A DNA stretch of 64,000 bases from Methanobrevibacter sp. TLL-48-HuF1 (lineage in GTDB: Archaea; Methanobacteriota; Methanobacteria; Methanobacteriales; Methanobacteriaceae), in NCBI RefSeq assembly GCF_023617305.1, contig NZ_CP081485.1, positions 1,850,501 through 1,914,500 of the forward strand, in the 5' to 3' direction. The position numbers and the translations under genes were made by a program. Numbering within the stretch: position 1 is the stretch's first letter; the number at the start of each line of letters is the position of its first letter. The notes beneath the pieces are model-generated. The model was not told the origin of the DNA. It saw nothing but the letters and a program-made list of their open reading frames with translations, and ran no database searches. Positions 18,249 through 28,409 of the stretch are shown here, piece by piece.

Positions 18249-20216
18249 ATGAAAAAATTTAAACTAAACTCACCTTACCAGCCATTAGGTGACCAGCCAA
18301 AAGCCATTAATTCATTAGTTGATGGAATAAATAAGGGTGTAAAGGAACAAACTCTTTTAGGAGTTACCGGTTCCGGTAAAACATTTACAATGGCTAATGT
18401 CATTGAAAAAGTTCAAAAACCCACCCTTGTTATTTCCCATAACAAAACATTAGCTGCGCAACTTTATGAGGAATTTAAAGAGTTTTTTCCTGATAATGCA
18501 GTTGAATATTTTGTCAGTTACTATGATTATTATCAGCCTGAAGCATATGTTCCAAGAACTGATACTTTTATTGATAAGGAATCCTCAGTTAATGAAGAAA
18601 TAGATATAATGAGACATTCTGCTACTCAATCTTTGTTATCCCGTGATGATGTAATTGTAGTTAGCAGTGTTAGCTGTATTTATGGTGTAGGTTCTCCTGA
18701 AGATTACGGTGAATTTGCATTTGGAATAGCTGTAGGAGATAATTATGACCGTTCAGACATTATTCGCAGACTTGTTTTTATGCAATATGAACGAAATGAT
18801 ATTGAATTTGGAAGGGGGCAATTTAGAGTACGTGGAGATGTAATTGAAATAAATCCTGTTCATGGTACTCCACCTGTACGAGTTGAGCTTTTTGGTGATG
18901 AAATAGATGCAATCAGTTTAATTGATAAGGTTACAGGTAAAAAAACAGAAAGTTTAAAAAGGTACATGATTTTTCCGGCAAAGCATTTTGTTGTTGGTCA
19001 GGATAAGATGGATACTGCAATTAGAAATATTTCTGATGAGTTGGATGAAAGATTAAATGAGTTTAATTTATCAAATAAGCTTCTTGAAGCTCAAAGATTG
19101 GAACAAAGAACACGTTTTGATATTGAAATGCTTCAGGAAATGGGTTACTGTCCCGGTGTGGAAAACTATTCTATGCATCTGTCTGGAAGAAAATGGGGTG
19201 AAAAACCTTACTCCTTATTGAAATACTTCCCTGAAGATTATCTGACTATTATTGATGAGTCTCATGTTACACTGCCTCAAATTCGCGGAATGTATAATGG
19301 AGATAGGGCACGTAAAGAAACTTTAGTGGAGCATGGATTCAGATTACCTTCTGCAAAGGAAAATCGGCCATTGAGATTTGATGAATTTGAGTCATCTATA
19401 AATCAAATCATTTATGTTTCAGCTACTCCCGGAGCTTATGAATTATCAAGATCAGGTAATGTTGTTGAGCAGATTATTCGTCCAACAGGTTTGGTTGATC
19501 CTGAAATAATTATCCGTCCGGTTAAAGGTCAGGTTGAAGATTTGCTTGGAGAAGTTAAAAAAAGAGCTAAAAAAGATGAAAGGGTATTAGTTACAACTTT
19601 AACTAAGAAAATGGCTGAAGATTTAACTGATTACTATGCAAAAATAGGTGTTAAAGTCAGATATATGCACTCTGAAATTGACACTTTAGAGAGAATTGAC
19701 ATTGTAGATGACTTAAGAAGAGGAACATTTGATGTGCTGGTTGGTGTAAATTTACTTAGGGAAGGGCTTGATTTACCTGAAGTTTCTCTGGTAGCTATTT
19801 TAGATGCCGATAAAGAAGGATTTTTAAGAAATGAAACTTCATTAATTCAGACTATTGGAAGAGCTGCAAGAAATATTAACGGTCAGGTAATAATGTATGT
19901 TGATGAAATGACGGATTCTGTTAAAAATGCAACAGCTATTACGAATAAAAGAAGAAAAATCCAGATTAAGTATAATAAAAAACATGGTATTGTTCCTAAA
20001 ACTACTAAAAGGGCACTTAAGGATAAAAAAGTAGCTGAGGATTTGGATATTGAAGGAACTGATATTAGTAAAATACCTAAAGATGAATTACGTTTACTTA
20101 TCAGTGATTTAGAAAATGATATGAAAGAAGCAGCATCTAAACTTGATTTTGAAAGAGCAGCTAGTTTAAGAGATCAAATAGCTACTTTAAAAGGTTTAAA
20201 AAAAGATTCTTCATAG
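18249..20216 (+). CDS. uvrB: excinuclease ABC subunit UvrB
   Basis: The damage-verifying helicase-like subunit of nucleotide excision repair: it loads with UvrA at a lesion and then recruits UvrC. 655 aa, the normal length. Walker A is GVTGSGKTF at about residues 38-46, the damage-probing beta-hairpin carries [12 protein letters not shown] (about 92-103), Walker B is [12 protein letters not shown] (about 336), helicase motifs V/VI are [14 protein letters not shown] and QTIGRAARN, and the C-terminal UVR motif that contacts UvrC and UvrA is at about 615-650 ([14 protein letters not shown]). It is the last gene of the prs unit. uvrA lies 1.7 kb away beyond the nuclease genes; uvrC is not in the window. 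Confidence 0.97.
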   Translation: MKKFKLNSPYQPLGDQPKAINSLVDGINKGVKEQTLLGVTGSGKTFTMANVIEKVQKPTLVISHNKTLAAQLYEEFKEFFPDNAVEYFVSYYDYYQPEAYVPRTDTFIDKESSVNEEIDIMRHSATQSLLSRDDVIVVSSVSCIYGVGSPEDYGEFAFGIAVGDNYDRSDIIRRLVFMQYERNDIEFGRGQFRVRGDVIEINPVHGTPPVRVELFGDEIDAISLIDKVTGKKTESLKRYMIFPAKHFVVGQDKMDTAIRNISDELDERLNEFNLSNKLLEAQRLEQRTRFDIEMLQEMGYCPGVENYSMHLSGRKWGEKPYSLLKYFPEDYLTIIDESHVTLPQIRGMYNGDRARKETLVEHGFRLPSAKENRPLRFDEFESSINQIIYVSATPGAYELSRSGNVVEQIIRPTGLVDPEIIIRPVKGQVEDLLGEVKKRAKKDERVLVTTLTKKMAEDLTDYYAKIGVKVRYMHSEIDTLERIDIVDDLRRGTFDVLVGVNLLREGLDLPEVSLVAILDADKEGFLRNETSLIQTIGRAARNINGQVIMYVDEMTDSVKNATAITNKRRKIQIKYNKKHGIVPKTTKRALKDKKVAEDLDIEGTDISKIPKDELRLLISDLENDMKEAASKLDFERAASLRDQIATLKGLKKDSS

Positions 20217-20234
20217 AATAATTTAAAATGGGAA

Positions 20235-20276
20235 CTGTCCATTAATTTTAATTTTTGCATTTTATTTAATGGACAG
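20235..20276. repeat. inverted repeat after uvrB
   Basis: CTGTCCATTAA (20235-20245) and TTAATGGACAG (20266-20276) are a perfect 11-base inverted pair with a 20-base loop, followed by CTAGAACTTATTTTTTTT. It could be the uvrB terminator or mark the border of the segment inserted between uvrB and uvrA. No second copy was seen at the other border. Confidence 0.55.
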
Positions 20277-20292
20277 CTAGAACTTATTTTTT

Positions 20293-20586
20293 TTAGAAAG
20301 TTGTTTTTAGTGTTTTTAATATTTCGTCGGAGGTTTTTCCTTCGTTTTCAAGAGTTTTTATTGTGTTTTTCATATTTGTTTTTTCTTCTTGTATACCTTC
20401 TTGTTTTCCTTCTTTTATTCCTTCTTTTATTCCTTCTTTTATTCCTTCTTTTATTCCTTCTTGTCTAAGTTCTATTTCTCTGTTGTGTAGTTTTTCGTTT
20501 ATGCTTTCTCCTTTTAGAATACTCATTGTTCTCACCTTTTCTAATGGTTTGAGATTTTTTTTAGGATTTTTTTTGTTGTTAATCAA
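20293..20586 (-). pseudogene. C-terminal fragment of an Rpn-like nuclease gene (duplicate)
   Basis: This frame repeats the last 80 or so codons of the complete nuclease gene 77 bases upstream on the same strand. The DNA of 20287-20546 is almost identical to 20657-20916 (offset 370). It lacks the whole catalytic domain. The only possible start is a TTG at 20586 with a Lys/Asn-rich leader (NNKKNPKKNLKPLEKV) replacing the normal sequence before TMSILKGESINEKLHN. Most likely it is a remnant of a tandem duplication or of a second copy, perhaps translated as a short Lys-rich coiled-coil peptide. The 12-base repeats inside have a different order from those of the intact gene. Confidence 0.75.
20385..20468 (-). 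repeat. 12-base tandem repeat array, copy 1
   Basis: Seven units of 12 bases (type CCTTCTTTTATT on the plus strand) code four-residue units on the minus strand: RQEG, IKEG four times, KQEG, IQEE. Units keep the frame, so changes in number alter linker length rather than break the gene. Confidence 0.85.
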
Positions 20587-20662
20587 AGCAAGTGGGTTTA
20601 ATATTATTTTATAGAGGGTTCTAAATTTTTTTTGTCTTTTTTTAAAGTATTTTATTATTTTT

Positions 20663-21583
20663 TTAGAAAGTTGTTTTTAGTGTTTTTAATATTTCGTCGG
20701 AGGTTTTTCCTTCGTTTTCAAGAGTTTTTATTGTGTTTTTCATATTTGTTTTTTCTTCTTGTATACCTTCTTGTATACCTTCTTGTTTTCCTTCTTTTAT
20801 TCCTTCTTTTATTCCTTCTTGTTTTCCTTCTTGTCTAAGTTCTATTTCTCTGTTGTGTAGTTTTTCGTTTATGCTTTCTCCTTTTAGAATACTCATTGTT
20901 CTCACCTTTTCTAATGTTTCTGGGTTTTTTATGAATATTTCTGTTGTTAGCCAAAGTCCCCATGTTAATATTTTAGTTTGTTTGGTTGTTATTTTGGTAA
21001 TTTTGCTAACATAACCGCAGATTTCTTTAACTATTTCTTCAGAATTTTTGGTTGTGTTTAAAAATGGTATGAAAATTAAATCTAATATGTCAAAAGTTGT
21101 TAGTTTTTTGTTATTTTCTATTTTGATTTTAACATTCTTTAATCTTTGGTCTCCGGGATATTTTTTTAGAAAAATTATTCTTATTGGCGTATATTTATTT
21201 ACTTTTCCAATCCAGCATTCTGTTTCTGATTTGTTTGGATTGCCTGTAGATATTATAATCGTATTTATGGGTTTTCCAGTTTCTTCGTGTAATTCCATGT
21301 CGTAACGTCCAGTATGGGTAAGATTACCATGAGTTAAGTTACCGCTGTAATGTTCATAATGGATATATGAATCATCAACCATTTCATATACAAAATCCAT
21401 TAATAAACCCTTAAAATTAGGTGTTATTAATTCTGTAGAATATACCTTTTTAATTTTTGTACAAGGCAATGGTTCATGTATTTCATCTGTTTCTTTTTCT
21501 AATGCTTCTAAATAATCAAAGAGGTCTTGACCATAATATTTTGCTAATCCTTTTATTAATTTATCCTGTTTTTGATAAATCAT
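20663..21583 (-). CDS. Rpn/PD-(D/E)XK nuclease family putative transposase
   Basis: A 306-aa protein of the recombination-promoting nuclease type (PD-(D/E)XK nuclease family transposase). The core shows D in LLMDFVYEM (about residue 62), E in YIHYEHYSG (about 76) and a following RYDMEL strand, which fits the D..ExK/Q pattern of these nucleases. The C-terminal third is helical, with VRTMSILKGESINEKLHN followed by seven EG-type four-residue repeats (about 252-279) and a TLENEGKTSDEILKTLKTTF tail typical of the family. A five-residue NLTHG doubling sits after the glutamate. Such proteins can promote recombination in bacteria; activity here is inferred. The gene lies between uvrB and uvrA on the opposite strand. 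Confidence 0.8.
   Translation of the reverse strand: MIYQKQDKLIKGLAKYYGQDLFDYLEALEKETDEIHEPLPCTKIKKVYSTELITPNFKGLLMDFVYEMVDDSYIHYEHYSGNLTHGNLTHTGRYDMELHEETGKPINTIIISTGNPNKSETECWIGKVNKYTPIRIIFLKKYPGDQRLKNVKIKIENNKKLTTFDILDLIFIPFLNTTKNSEEIVKEICGYVSKITKITTKQTKILTWGLWLTTEIFIKNPETLEKVRTMSILKGESINEKLHNREIELRQEGKQEGIKEGIKEGKQEGIQEGIQEEKTNMKNTIKTLENEGKTSDEILKTLKTTF
20757..20840 (-). repeat. 12-base tandem repeat array, copy 2
   Basis: Also seven 12-base units, but in a different order from copy 1: RQEG, KQEG, IKEG twice, KQEG, IQEG, IQEE. Equal total length with different composition shows unit exchange or conversion rather than simple drift. Confidence 0.85.
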
Positions 21584-21915
21584 TTTTTCTCTCCTTAATT
21601 GTTTAATATTCTATAAATCGATTTGATAAAATACACTAATACTTTGTATTGACCACTATATAAGTTGTTAAGTTGTAAATAACTTAAATAAAACAGTTTT
21701 GAGTAAATTTAACACTTTTAAATCAATATTTTAATAGTTTTTATAATGGTGGCGCGGATACAATTCCAAAATATTAAGTGGAAAAATGATTAGATATATT
21801 TATATATAAAAACATCTAATATTTGTTTGATACATTACGAATGTTTTATTTTTCAAATGCTCTTAGATTAATATTTAATAATGGAGTATTGGATAATTAT
21901 TACTAGGAGGTTATT
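21584..21915. promoter_or_regulatory. divergent region between nuclease gene and uvrA
   Basis: 332 bases with no coding frame. It contains an inverted repeat TTAAGTT/AACTTAA (21668-21674 and 21681-21687) upstream of the nuclease gene. TTTATATATAAA at 21799-21810 is a strong TATA-like element for uvrA, flanked by ATTAGAT (21789-21795) and ATCTAAT (21814-21820). AGGAGG at 21905-21910, 5 bases before ATG 21916, is one of the best ribosome sites in the window. Confidence 0.6.
21789..21820. promoter_or_regulatory. uvrA: inverted repeat flanking the uvrA TATA box
   Basis: Seven-base arms, ATTAGAT and ATCTAAT, sit symmetrically on either side of the TATA element. A repressor bound there would block TBP, so this is a candidate operator for damage-controlled uvrA expression. 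Confidence 0.4.
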
Positions 21916-24807
21916 ATGACAAAAGACTCTAAAAAACAGATTATTATTAAAGGAGCTAAAGAACATAATTTGCAAAATATAGATTTAGCTATTCCCCGTG
22001 ATGAATTTATTGTAATAACAGGATTAAGCGGATCGGGTAAGTCTTCACTTGCATTTGATACAATTTATGCTGAAGGACAGCGTAGATATGTTGAATCTCT
22101 ATCAGCTTATGCAAGGCAATTTTTAGGGCAAATGAAAAAACCTGAAATGGAATATATTGAAGGTTTGTCTCCTGCTATTTCAATAGACCAAAAAACCACA
22201 AAAGAAAACCCAAGATCAACAGTAGGAACTATTACTGAAATTTATGACTATCTTAGATTATTATTTGCAAGAATAGGAACTCCCCATTGTCCAAAATGTG
22301 GAAAGGAAATATCTCACCAGACATTAGGCCAAATTGGAGATAGTATAATAGAAGAAGGGGAAGGTAAAAAAATACATATTCTGGCTCCTGTTGTTAGAGA
22401 TAAAAAAGGCCAGCATAAAGATGTTTTAAATGATTTGAGAAATAAAGGTTTTGTAAGGGCAAGAATAGATGATGAAATTAGAGATTTGGAAGAGGATATT
22501 GACCTTCCAAAAACCTACAGACACAGCATTGAAGTAGTTGTAGACAGACTTAAAATAAGAAAGGATGTTGACTTTAAAAGAAGATTGGTTGACTCACTTG
22601 AAACCGCTTCAGAGTTTGCAGACGGATTAATAAATGTATTGTTCTCAGATGATGATGGAGATTATGAGAAAAAATATTCAGAACATTTTGCCTGTGTAGA
22701 TTGCGGAATAAACTTTGAGGAGCTTACTCCAAGAATGTTTTCATTTAATGCGCCTCAGGGAGCATGTCCTGAATGTAACGGTATTGGAGTTAAAATGGAA
22801 ATTGATCCTGATTTGATTATTCCAAATAAAAATCTCTCATTAAATGACGGAGCAGTTACTCCATGGGCAAAATCAAATAAAAGGGAAAATTATTATCATC
22901 AGATGCTGGAAGCAGTATCAAAGCATTTTAACTTTAGTATGGATACTCCATTTAATGAATTAACTAAAGAACAGCGGGATATGATATTATATGGCTGTGA
23001 TGATAAAATACCATTTTCATTTAAACGTAGAAATAAATCTTATCAGGTTAATCGTCAATTTGAAGGAGTTATTCCGAGAATGGAACGTTTATACATTGAA
23101 ACTAAATCAAATTACAGCAGGAAATACATTTCCAAATTCATGAGTGACAGAAAATGTCATGTATGTCATGGAAAAAGACTTCGTCCTGAGGTACTGGCTG
23201 TAACTGTTGGCGGAAAATCAATAGCTGACGTAGTGGAAATGTCAATTAAGGATTCATATCAGTTCTTCTTGAATTTGGAACTTACTGACAGGGAACAGTT
23301 CATAGCTAAAGAGGTTTTAAAAGAAATCAGACAAAGACTTAAATTCCTTGTAGATGTTGGACTTGACTATTTATCAATGGCACGTTCATCAGGTACATTA
23401 TCTGGTGGTGAAGCTCAAAGAATCAGATTAGCTACTCAAATAGGCTCCGGATTAGTTGGTGTTCTATATATTTTAGATGAACCAAGTATTGGTCTTCATC
23501 AAAGGGATAATGTAAAACTTATTGAAACACTAAAAAGACTTAAAAACTTGGGAAATACTTTAATTGTTGTAGAACACGATGAAGAAACAATATTGTCTGC
23601 AGATTATGTTGTAGATATAGGTCCTGGAGCAGGAGAACACGGTGGAAAAGTAGTTGCTTGCGGAACTCCGGAAGAGATTATGGAGTCTCATGAATCTGTT
23701 ACAGGTCAGTATATTTCAAGACGTGAAACAATACCAATTCCACAAACACGCAGGTCAGGGAATGGTGAATCACTTATAATCAGAGGAGCTAGACAAAACA
23801 ATCTTAAAAATATTGATGTTGAAATACCTTTAGGTAAGTTTACATGTGTTACTGGAGTAAGTGGATCTGGTAAAAGTAGTTTAATCAATGAAATTCTATA
23901 TAAAGGGTTAAGCGGAAAATTAAACAACAAATTCACTTTTGCCGGGGATTATGATAAAATTGAGGGTGTAAGTAACATTGACAAAATCATAGCTATTGAC
24001 CAAAAACCGATAGGACGTACTCCAAGATCAAATCCTGCAACTTATACTGGAGTTTTCACTGATATTCGTGATTTATTTGCAGAAACTCCTGAAGCTAAAG
24101 CCAGAGGATATAAACCTGGTAGATTTAGTTTTAATGTAAAAGGAGGAAGATGCGAAGCATGTTCAGGTGATGGAATTGTACAAATTGAAATGCACTTTTT
24201 AGCTGATGTATTTGTTCCATGTGAAGTATGTGGAGGTAAAAGGTACAATGAGGAAACTTTGGATATTCGTTACAAAGGTAAAAATATCTATGAAGTTTTG
24301 GAAATGACTGTTGAAGAAGCATTGGAATTTTTTGAGCATATACCTAAAATACATAAGAAACTTAAAACCTTGCTTGATGTAGGTTTAGGATATATGAAAA
24401 TAGGTCAGCCAGCTACTACTTTATCTGGTGGTGAAGCTCAAAGAATCAAATTAGCTAAAGAGCTTTCAAGGTCAAATACTGGGAATACATTATATATTTT
24501 AGATGAACCTACAACAGGTCTTCATTTTGCAGATATTAAAAGATTATTATCAGTACTTGCCAGATTAACTGATGCAGGTAATTCAGTTGTTGTTATTGAA
24601 CATAATTTGGATGTTATTAAAACAGCTGATTATATTATTGATTTAGGTCCTGAAGGTGGAGATGGTGGTGGAAAAGTAATAGCTACCGGAACTCCTGAAG
24701 AAATAGCTAAATCAGGAACATATACTGGTGAGTTCTTACAAAAAATCCTTAGTGAAAACATCACGCCTTATGCCAAACAGCTTGTTAAAGAGAAAATGAG
24801 CAAATAA
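21916..24807 (+). CDS. uvrA: excinuclease ABC subunit UvrA
   Basis: Damage-recognition ATPase of nucleotide excision repair, acting as a dimer with UvrB. 963 aa, full length. Two ABC modules are visible: Walker [14 protein letters not shown] (about residue 35) and [10 protein letters not shown] (about 650); signature [15 protein letters not shown] and [15 protein letters not shown]; Walker B with DEPSIGLH and DEPTTGLH. Zinc modules are [30 protein letters not shown] and, near residue 740-770, CEACSGDG with CEVCGGKRY. The start is fixed by AGGAGG 5 bases upstream. It is transcribed alone and ends in a hairpin overlapping the stop codon. Bacterial-type UvrABC in archaea is an old transfer from bacteria, well known in methanogens. 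Confidence 0.97.
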   Translation: MTKDSKKQIIIKGAKEHNLQNIDLAIPRDEFIVITGLSGSGKSSLAFDTIYAEGQRRYVESLSAYARQFLGQMKKPEMEYIEGLSPAISIDQKTTKENPRSTVGTITEIYDYLRLLFARIGTPHCPKCGKEISHQTLGQIGDSIIEEGEGKKIHILAPVVRDKKGQHKDVLNDLRNKGFVRARIDDEIRDLEEDIDLPKTYRHSIEVVVDRLKIRKDVDFKRRLVDSLETASEFADGLINVLFSDDDGDYEKKYSEHFACVDCGINFEELTPRMFSFNAPQGACPECNGIGVKMEIDPDLIIPNKNLSLNDGAVTPWAKSNKRENYYHQMLEAVSKHFNFSMDTPFNELTKEQRDMILYGCDDKIPFSFKRRNKSYQVNRQFEGVIPRMERLYIETKSNYSRKYISKFMSDRKCHVCHGKRLRPEVLAVTVGGKSIADVVEMSIKDSYQFFLNLELTDREQFIAKEVLKEIRQRLKFLVDVGLDYLSMARSSGTLSGGEAQRIRLATQIGSGLVGVLYILDEPSIGLHQRDNVKLIETLKRLKNLGNTLIVVEHDEETILSADYVVDIGPGAGEHGGKVVACGTPEEIMESHESVTGQYISRRETIPIPQTRRSGNGESLIIRGARQNNLKNIDVEIPLGKFTCVTGVSGSGKSSLINEILYKGLSGKLNNKFTFAGDYDKIEGVSNIDKIIAIDQKPIGRTPRSNPATYTGVFTDIRDLFAETPEAKARGYKPGRFSFNVKGGRCEACSGDGIVQIEMHFLADVFVPCEVCGGKRYNEETLDIRYKGKNIYEVLEMTVEEALEFFEHIPKIHKKLKTLLDVGLGYMKIGQPATTLSGGEAQRIKLAKELSRSNTGNTLYILDEPTTGLHFADIKRLLSVLARLTDAGNSVVVIEHNLDVIKTADYIIDLGPEGGDGGGKVIATGTPEEIAKSGTYTGEFLQKILSENITPYAKQLVKEKMSK

Positions 24808-24825
24808 ATTTTCTCTTTTCAACAA
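24787..24825 (+). terminator. uvrA terminator overlapping the stop codon
   Basis: AAAGAGAAAAT (24787-24797) pairs perfectly with ATTTTCTCTTT (24808-24818) across the stop codon. The right arm is itself T-rich. Same plan as the lonB terminator. Confidence 0.6.
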
Positions 24826-24901
24826 AGTATTTAATAAAGTTATAACATATTAATTTTAAGTTCACTTTTTTAGAAGTAACTAATATTTAAGGTGAAATAT
24901 T

Positions 24902-25765
24902 TTGAAATTTATGGATTTTTTCTCAATTTTTATTCGGGGAATACTTATGGGTTCTGCAGATATTGTTCCGGGAATTTCCGGAGGAACAATTGCATTAATC
25001 ACAGGTATTTACGAACGTTTGGTACATTCAATCAGTACAATTAATTTTACTTTCATAAAACCATTACTTAAAGGAGATTTACATGGTTTTAAAGAAAGAT
25101 TATTCTATGAAATCGACTTTAAATTTTTCATACCATTATTATGCGGTATTGGACTTGCAATGTTGACATTAGCTAATGTTATATCCTATTGTATGGACGT
25201 ATACACTGCTTTAACTTATTCCTTCTTTTTAGGATTAATTATAGCTTCATCATATGTGTTATACAGACAAATGGATGAACTTACTCTTAAACATTTAGTA
25301 TTTACTATTATTGGAGCTGTTTTGGCATATATTTTTGTAAGTTTAAATCCAATAGCTATGAATCATACTTTGCCGATACTGTTCATGTCAGGTTTAATAG
25401 CTATCTGTGCAATGATTTTACCGGGTATTTCAGGATCATTTTTGCTTTTATTGTTAGGTCAGTATGAGTATATGTTAAATGCTTTAAAGACCATGAGTTT
25501 AAGTGAAATTGTTGTATTTTGTGCAGGTGCCCTTATTGGTATTTTAGGATTTTCCAAAATCTTAAATTATTTGCTTGAACATCATGAAGGTATTACAATG
25601 GCATTTCTTATTGGTGTCATGATCGGTACACTGAAACTTCCTTTTGTAAATATTGTAAATACGACTCCACTTACATTTACTGCATTACTGCCTTGTATTA
25701 TCCTGGCGGTTATTGGATTTGTTATAATTGTTGTTATGGAAACTAAATTCGATTATATCGAATAA
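24902..25765 (+). CDS. DUF368 membrane protein, polyprenyl-phosphate translocase family (PopT-like)
   Basis: A 287-aa polytopic membrane protein of the DUF368 family. Bacterial members were recently shown to return undecaprenyl phosphate, the lipid carrier for wall and surface glycans, across the membrane. Two copies of the family signature are visible, GSADIVPGISGGTIA (residues 17-31) and AICAMILPGISGSF (about 170-185), reflecting the internal repeat of re-entrant loops, with about eight membrane segments. By homology it would recycle the archaeal carrier (dolichyl or undecaprenyl type) used for pseudomurein or surface polymer; this is inference. TTG 24902 has GGTGA 6 bases upstream; ATG 24911 is a weaker alternative. 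It is separated from the helicase gene by 52 bases. Confidence 0.88.
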   Translation: MKFMDFFSIFIRGILMGSADIVPGISGGTIALITGIYERLVHSISTINFTFIKPLLKGDLHGFKERLFYEIDFKFFIPLLCGIGLAMLTLANVISYCMDVYTALTYSFFLGLIIASSYVLYRQMDELTLKHLVFTIIGAVLAYIFVSLNPIAMNHTLPILFMSGLIAICAMILPGISGSFLLLLLGQYEYMLNALKTMSLSEIVVFCAGALIGILGFSKILNYLLEHHEGITMAFLIGVMIGTLKLPFVNIVNTTPLTFTALLPCIILAVIGFVIIVVMETKFDYIE

Positions 25766-25817
25766 ATTTCTACTTTTTTTTAAAGTATTATTAACTTTAA
25801 CAACATAATATTATATA

Positions 25818-28409
25818 ATGATAATTCTTAAAAAAATAAAAAAACAGTGGAAATTATACCCAATCGGTTCTCCAAAAGGCGCATTAAACAATAAACGAGA
25901 ACCTGAATATGTTGGAACTGTTAAATTTAAAAAATATGATGATTCAATAGCTATTTCCAGATTTGTAGCTGACTATAATTATTCTGATTCATCTAATTTG
26001 TCCGAGAAACTGATTCCACCTCAGGAAGTAATTAAACTTTTAAGGAGTCAGGCTGTTTTTTTAGCAAGTAAGGATGAAGAAGTTGGGAATTATCTTAAAT
26101 CACTGAATATTAAGGTAAGACACACTAGAGTTTGTGATTTTTGTGCATTTGAAGGAAATATTACAATTGTAAACTCTGAATTTTCATATAAACATAATAA
26201 TCAGTTAATATGTGAACAGTGCGCATATGAAACAATAAAAAGAGAAATTAAACTTCAGGGTTTTGATAAAAAAATATTCAGAAACCTTAAAGATATTTTA
26301 GATAAAACAGGAAACCTGGAAAAAACATTATCTGTCTTATCACCTAAGTTTGATCCCCTTTCTAACAGAAATTTAACATTATTTGACAGGGTAGATACAA
26401 AATCCAAGTATAAAATACCTGATGTATCAATGAAAAGGCTTAAAATACCTCATAAGTTCAGGGATATTTTAATTAAAAATGGAAATGAAAAGCTATTGCC
26501 TGTTCAGTATCTGGCCATTAAGGAAGGTCTTTTAAAAAATCAGGATTTGCTGGTTGTAAGTGCAACAGGAAGCGGAAAAACTTTAGTTGGTGAGCTTGCA
26601 GGAATAACTAAAGCACTGAAAGGCCAAAAATTTATATTCCTGACACCTTTGGTGGCACTGGCTAATCAGAAATACCGTGATTTTAAAAGAAAATATAAAA
26701 AATTAGGCTTAAAGGTAGCTATTAAAGTTGGTAGGAATAGAGTTAAAGCTAAAGGTGAATTAAAATTACCTGACAGTGATGTTAAAGATGCAGATATAAT
26801 TGTTGGAACATATGAAGGTCTGGATTATCTTTTAAGAAACGGGAACTCAGCTTTATTGTCTAATTTAGGTGTAGTTTTAATTGATGAAATTCATATGATT
26901 GATGATGAAGACAGGGGAACAAGACTTAACGGATTAATAAAACGTATCAAGCATTTATATCCCAAATCACAAATTATAGGATTATCTGCTACTGTTAAAA
27001 ATCCTGATTTTTTAGCTGATGAATTTAATATGAAATTAGTTGAATATTCTCAAAGGCCTGTTCCATTGGAGCGTCATTTGGTTTATATCAGATCAGAATC
27101 ATCAAAACATCATATAATGCAAAAACTGGCTAAAAGGGAATACAATACCAAATCTAAAAAAGGTTACAGAGGACAAACTATAATTTTTACCAATTCAAGG
27201 CGAAAAACTCACAAAATAGCTAATTTCCTGCAAAATAAAAAAGTTAATGCAGCTGCTTATCATGCAGGATTGTCATATTATAAAAAGGAAAAAATAGAAA
27301 AGGACTTTGACAGGGGAAAAATATCAGTTGTTGTAACTACAGCAGCACTGGCAGCAGGAGTTGATTTTCCAGCATCTCAGGTTATATTTGACTCATTGGT
27401 CATGGGAAACAAATGGATTGGCCCAAATGAATTTTCACAAATGCTTGGACGTGCAGGAAGACCAAGCTATCATGACAGAGGAATAGTTTATCTCTTACCT
27501 GAAGTAGGGCATGACTTTGACGGTGAAAGTGAAGAGGCAAAAGCCCTGGATTTACTTGAAAGCGACAGCGAAGATGTATTTATAGAATATGATGAGGAAA
27601 GCTCATATGAACAGATATTGGCGGATATTTCCTCAAGATCAATAAAAACGATTGACGAGTTAAATAAATTCTATAGAAATATAAATATTCCTGTAGATAT
27701 TAAAACAGCTATTAATGAAATGGAAGATTTGGGATTAATAGATATTGTAGGAAATAAATTAAACATAACAAAATATGGCCGTGCCGTATCAGTATCATTT
27801 TTATCACTTGATGATGCCTGCTATATTAAAAAATCAATTGACGACAAGGGATATTTAAAAATCTATTTAAGAAAATCTCCGTATTATAAGAAAAAAGACA
27901 AATTTAATAAATTAAGAGTAAAAATATTAGCTATTGGACTGCAGCTGGAAATGTTTGAAAATGCATATTTATCTTCAGTTGTTCATAATCAGATAGCAAA
28001 TGCTTTAAAAATTAAATTTTCAACAAGGCTTTTTGCAGAGTCAACACTGGATATTATTTCATCAGGTGAAGCAATCGGCAAGCTGGACAAGAAATTCCAG
28101 GATGCTCTAATTAATATTCAATCAGATTTCTTAAAATGCAAATGTGAAGACAGACCATTTTGTGACTGCCTGCAGAAAGGAATATCTGAAGTAATAATAA
28201 ATGAAAGGCTTAAAGGAAAAGATCCGATTGATATATCAAACAAACTGTTTAGAAAGTATCAGATACAGGTCTATCCCGGAGATATATTTTCATGGTTAGA
28301 TAGCTATGTTAAAAATTTAGATGCAATAAAAAGAATAGCTAAAGCATTTAACCGTAAAAAAGTTGAAAGAGAGGCACATAAATTAATCAAAGCTATTGAG
28401 AACGGATGA
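25818..28409 (+). CDS. Ski2-like DEAD/DEAH helicase with zinc-binding ends
   Basis: An 863-aa superfamily 2 helicase related to Hel308/Ski2 proteins. The N-terminal 230 residues are lineage-specific and hold a Cys4 motif (CDFCAFEG about 105, CEQCAYE about 132). The helicase core has SATGSGKTLVGELAG (motif I, about 248), DEIHMID (II, about 356), GLSATVK (III), TTAALAAGVDFPA (V) and QMLGRAGRP (VI, about 541). A winged-helix/ratchet-like region follows, then a second cluster CKCEDRPFCDC near residue 774. I recall methanogen proteins of this type annotated with DUF5814, but cannot confirm it here. The role is probably DNA or RNA remodelling in repair or RNA turnover. Its 3' end overlaps the convergent GIY-YIG gene by 27 bases. 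Confidence 0.88.
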   Translation: MIILKKIKKQWKLYPIGSPKGALNNKREPEYVGTVKFKKYDDSIAISRFVADYNYSDSSNLSEKLIPPQEVIKLLRSQAVFLASKDEEVGNYLKSLNIKVRHTRVCDFCAFEGNITIVNSEFSYKHNNQLICEQCAYETIKREIKLQGFDKKIFRNLKDILDKTGNLEKTLSVLSPKFDPLSNRNLTLFDRVDTKSKYKIPDVSMKRLKIPHKFRDILIKNGNEKLLPVQYLAIKEGLLKNQDLLVVSATGSGKTLVGELAGITKALKGQKFIFLTPLVALANQKYRDFKRKYKKLGLKVAIKVGRNRVKAKGELKLPDSDVKDADIIVGTYEGLDYLLRNGNSALLSNLGVVLIDEIHMIDDEDRGTRLNGLIKRIKHLYPKSQIIGLSATVKNPDFLADEFNMKLVEYSQRPVPLERHLVYIRSESSKHHIMQKLAKREYNTKSKKGYRGQTIIFTNSRRKTHKIANFLQNKKVNAAAYHAGLSYYKKEKIEKDFDRGKISVVVTTAALAAGVDFPASQVIFDSLVMGNKWIGPNEFSQMLGRAGRPSYHDRGIVYLLPEVGHDFDGESEEAKALDLLESDSEDVFIEYDEESSYEQILADISSRSIKTIDELNKFYRNINIPVDIKTAINEMEDLGLIDIVGNKLNITKYGRAVSVSFLSLDDACYIKKSIDDKGYLKIYLRKSPYYKKKDKFNKLRVKILAIGLQLEMFENAYLSSVVHNQIANALKIKFSTRLFAESTLDIISSGEAIGKLDKKFQDALINIQSDFLKCKCEDRPFCDCLQKGISEVIINERLKGKDPIDISNKLFRKYQIQVYPGDIFSWLDSYVKNLDAIKRIAKAFNRKKVEREAHKLIKAIENG

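Noticed and set aside
20385-20840. The 12-base arrays as a CRISPR-like array
   Set aside because: Units are contiguous, in frame and without spacers, and no cas gene is present in the window.
20363-21014. Hydrophobic plus-strand frames with repeated PSFI or LLVYLL units
   Set aside because: They are the antisense reading of the 12-base repeats that code EG-type units in the nuclease C-terminus. The repeated hydrophobic pattern is a by-product.
20217-21915. The uvrB-uvrA insert as a classical insertion sequence
   Set aside because: No DDE or serine/tyrosine recombinase, no matching terminal inverted repeats at both ends and no target duplication that I could see. The 20235-20276 inverted repeat is at one side only.
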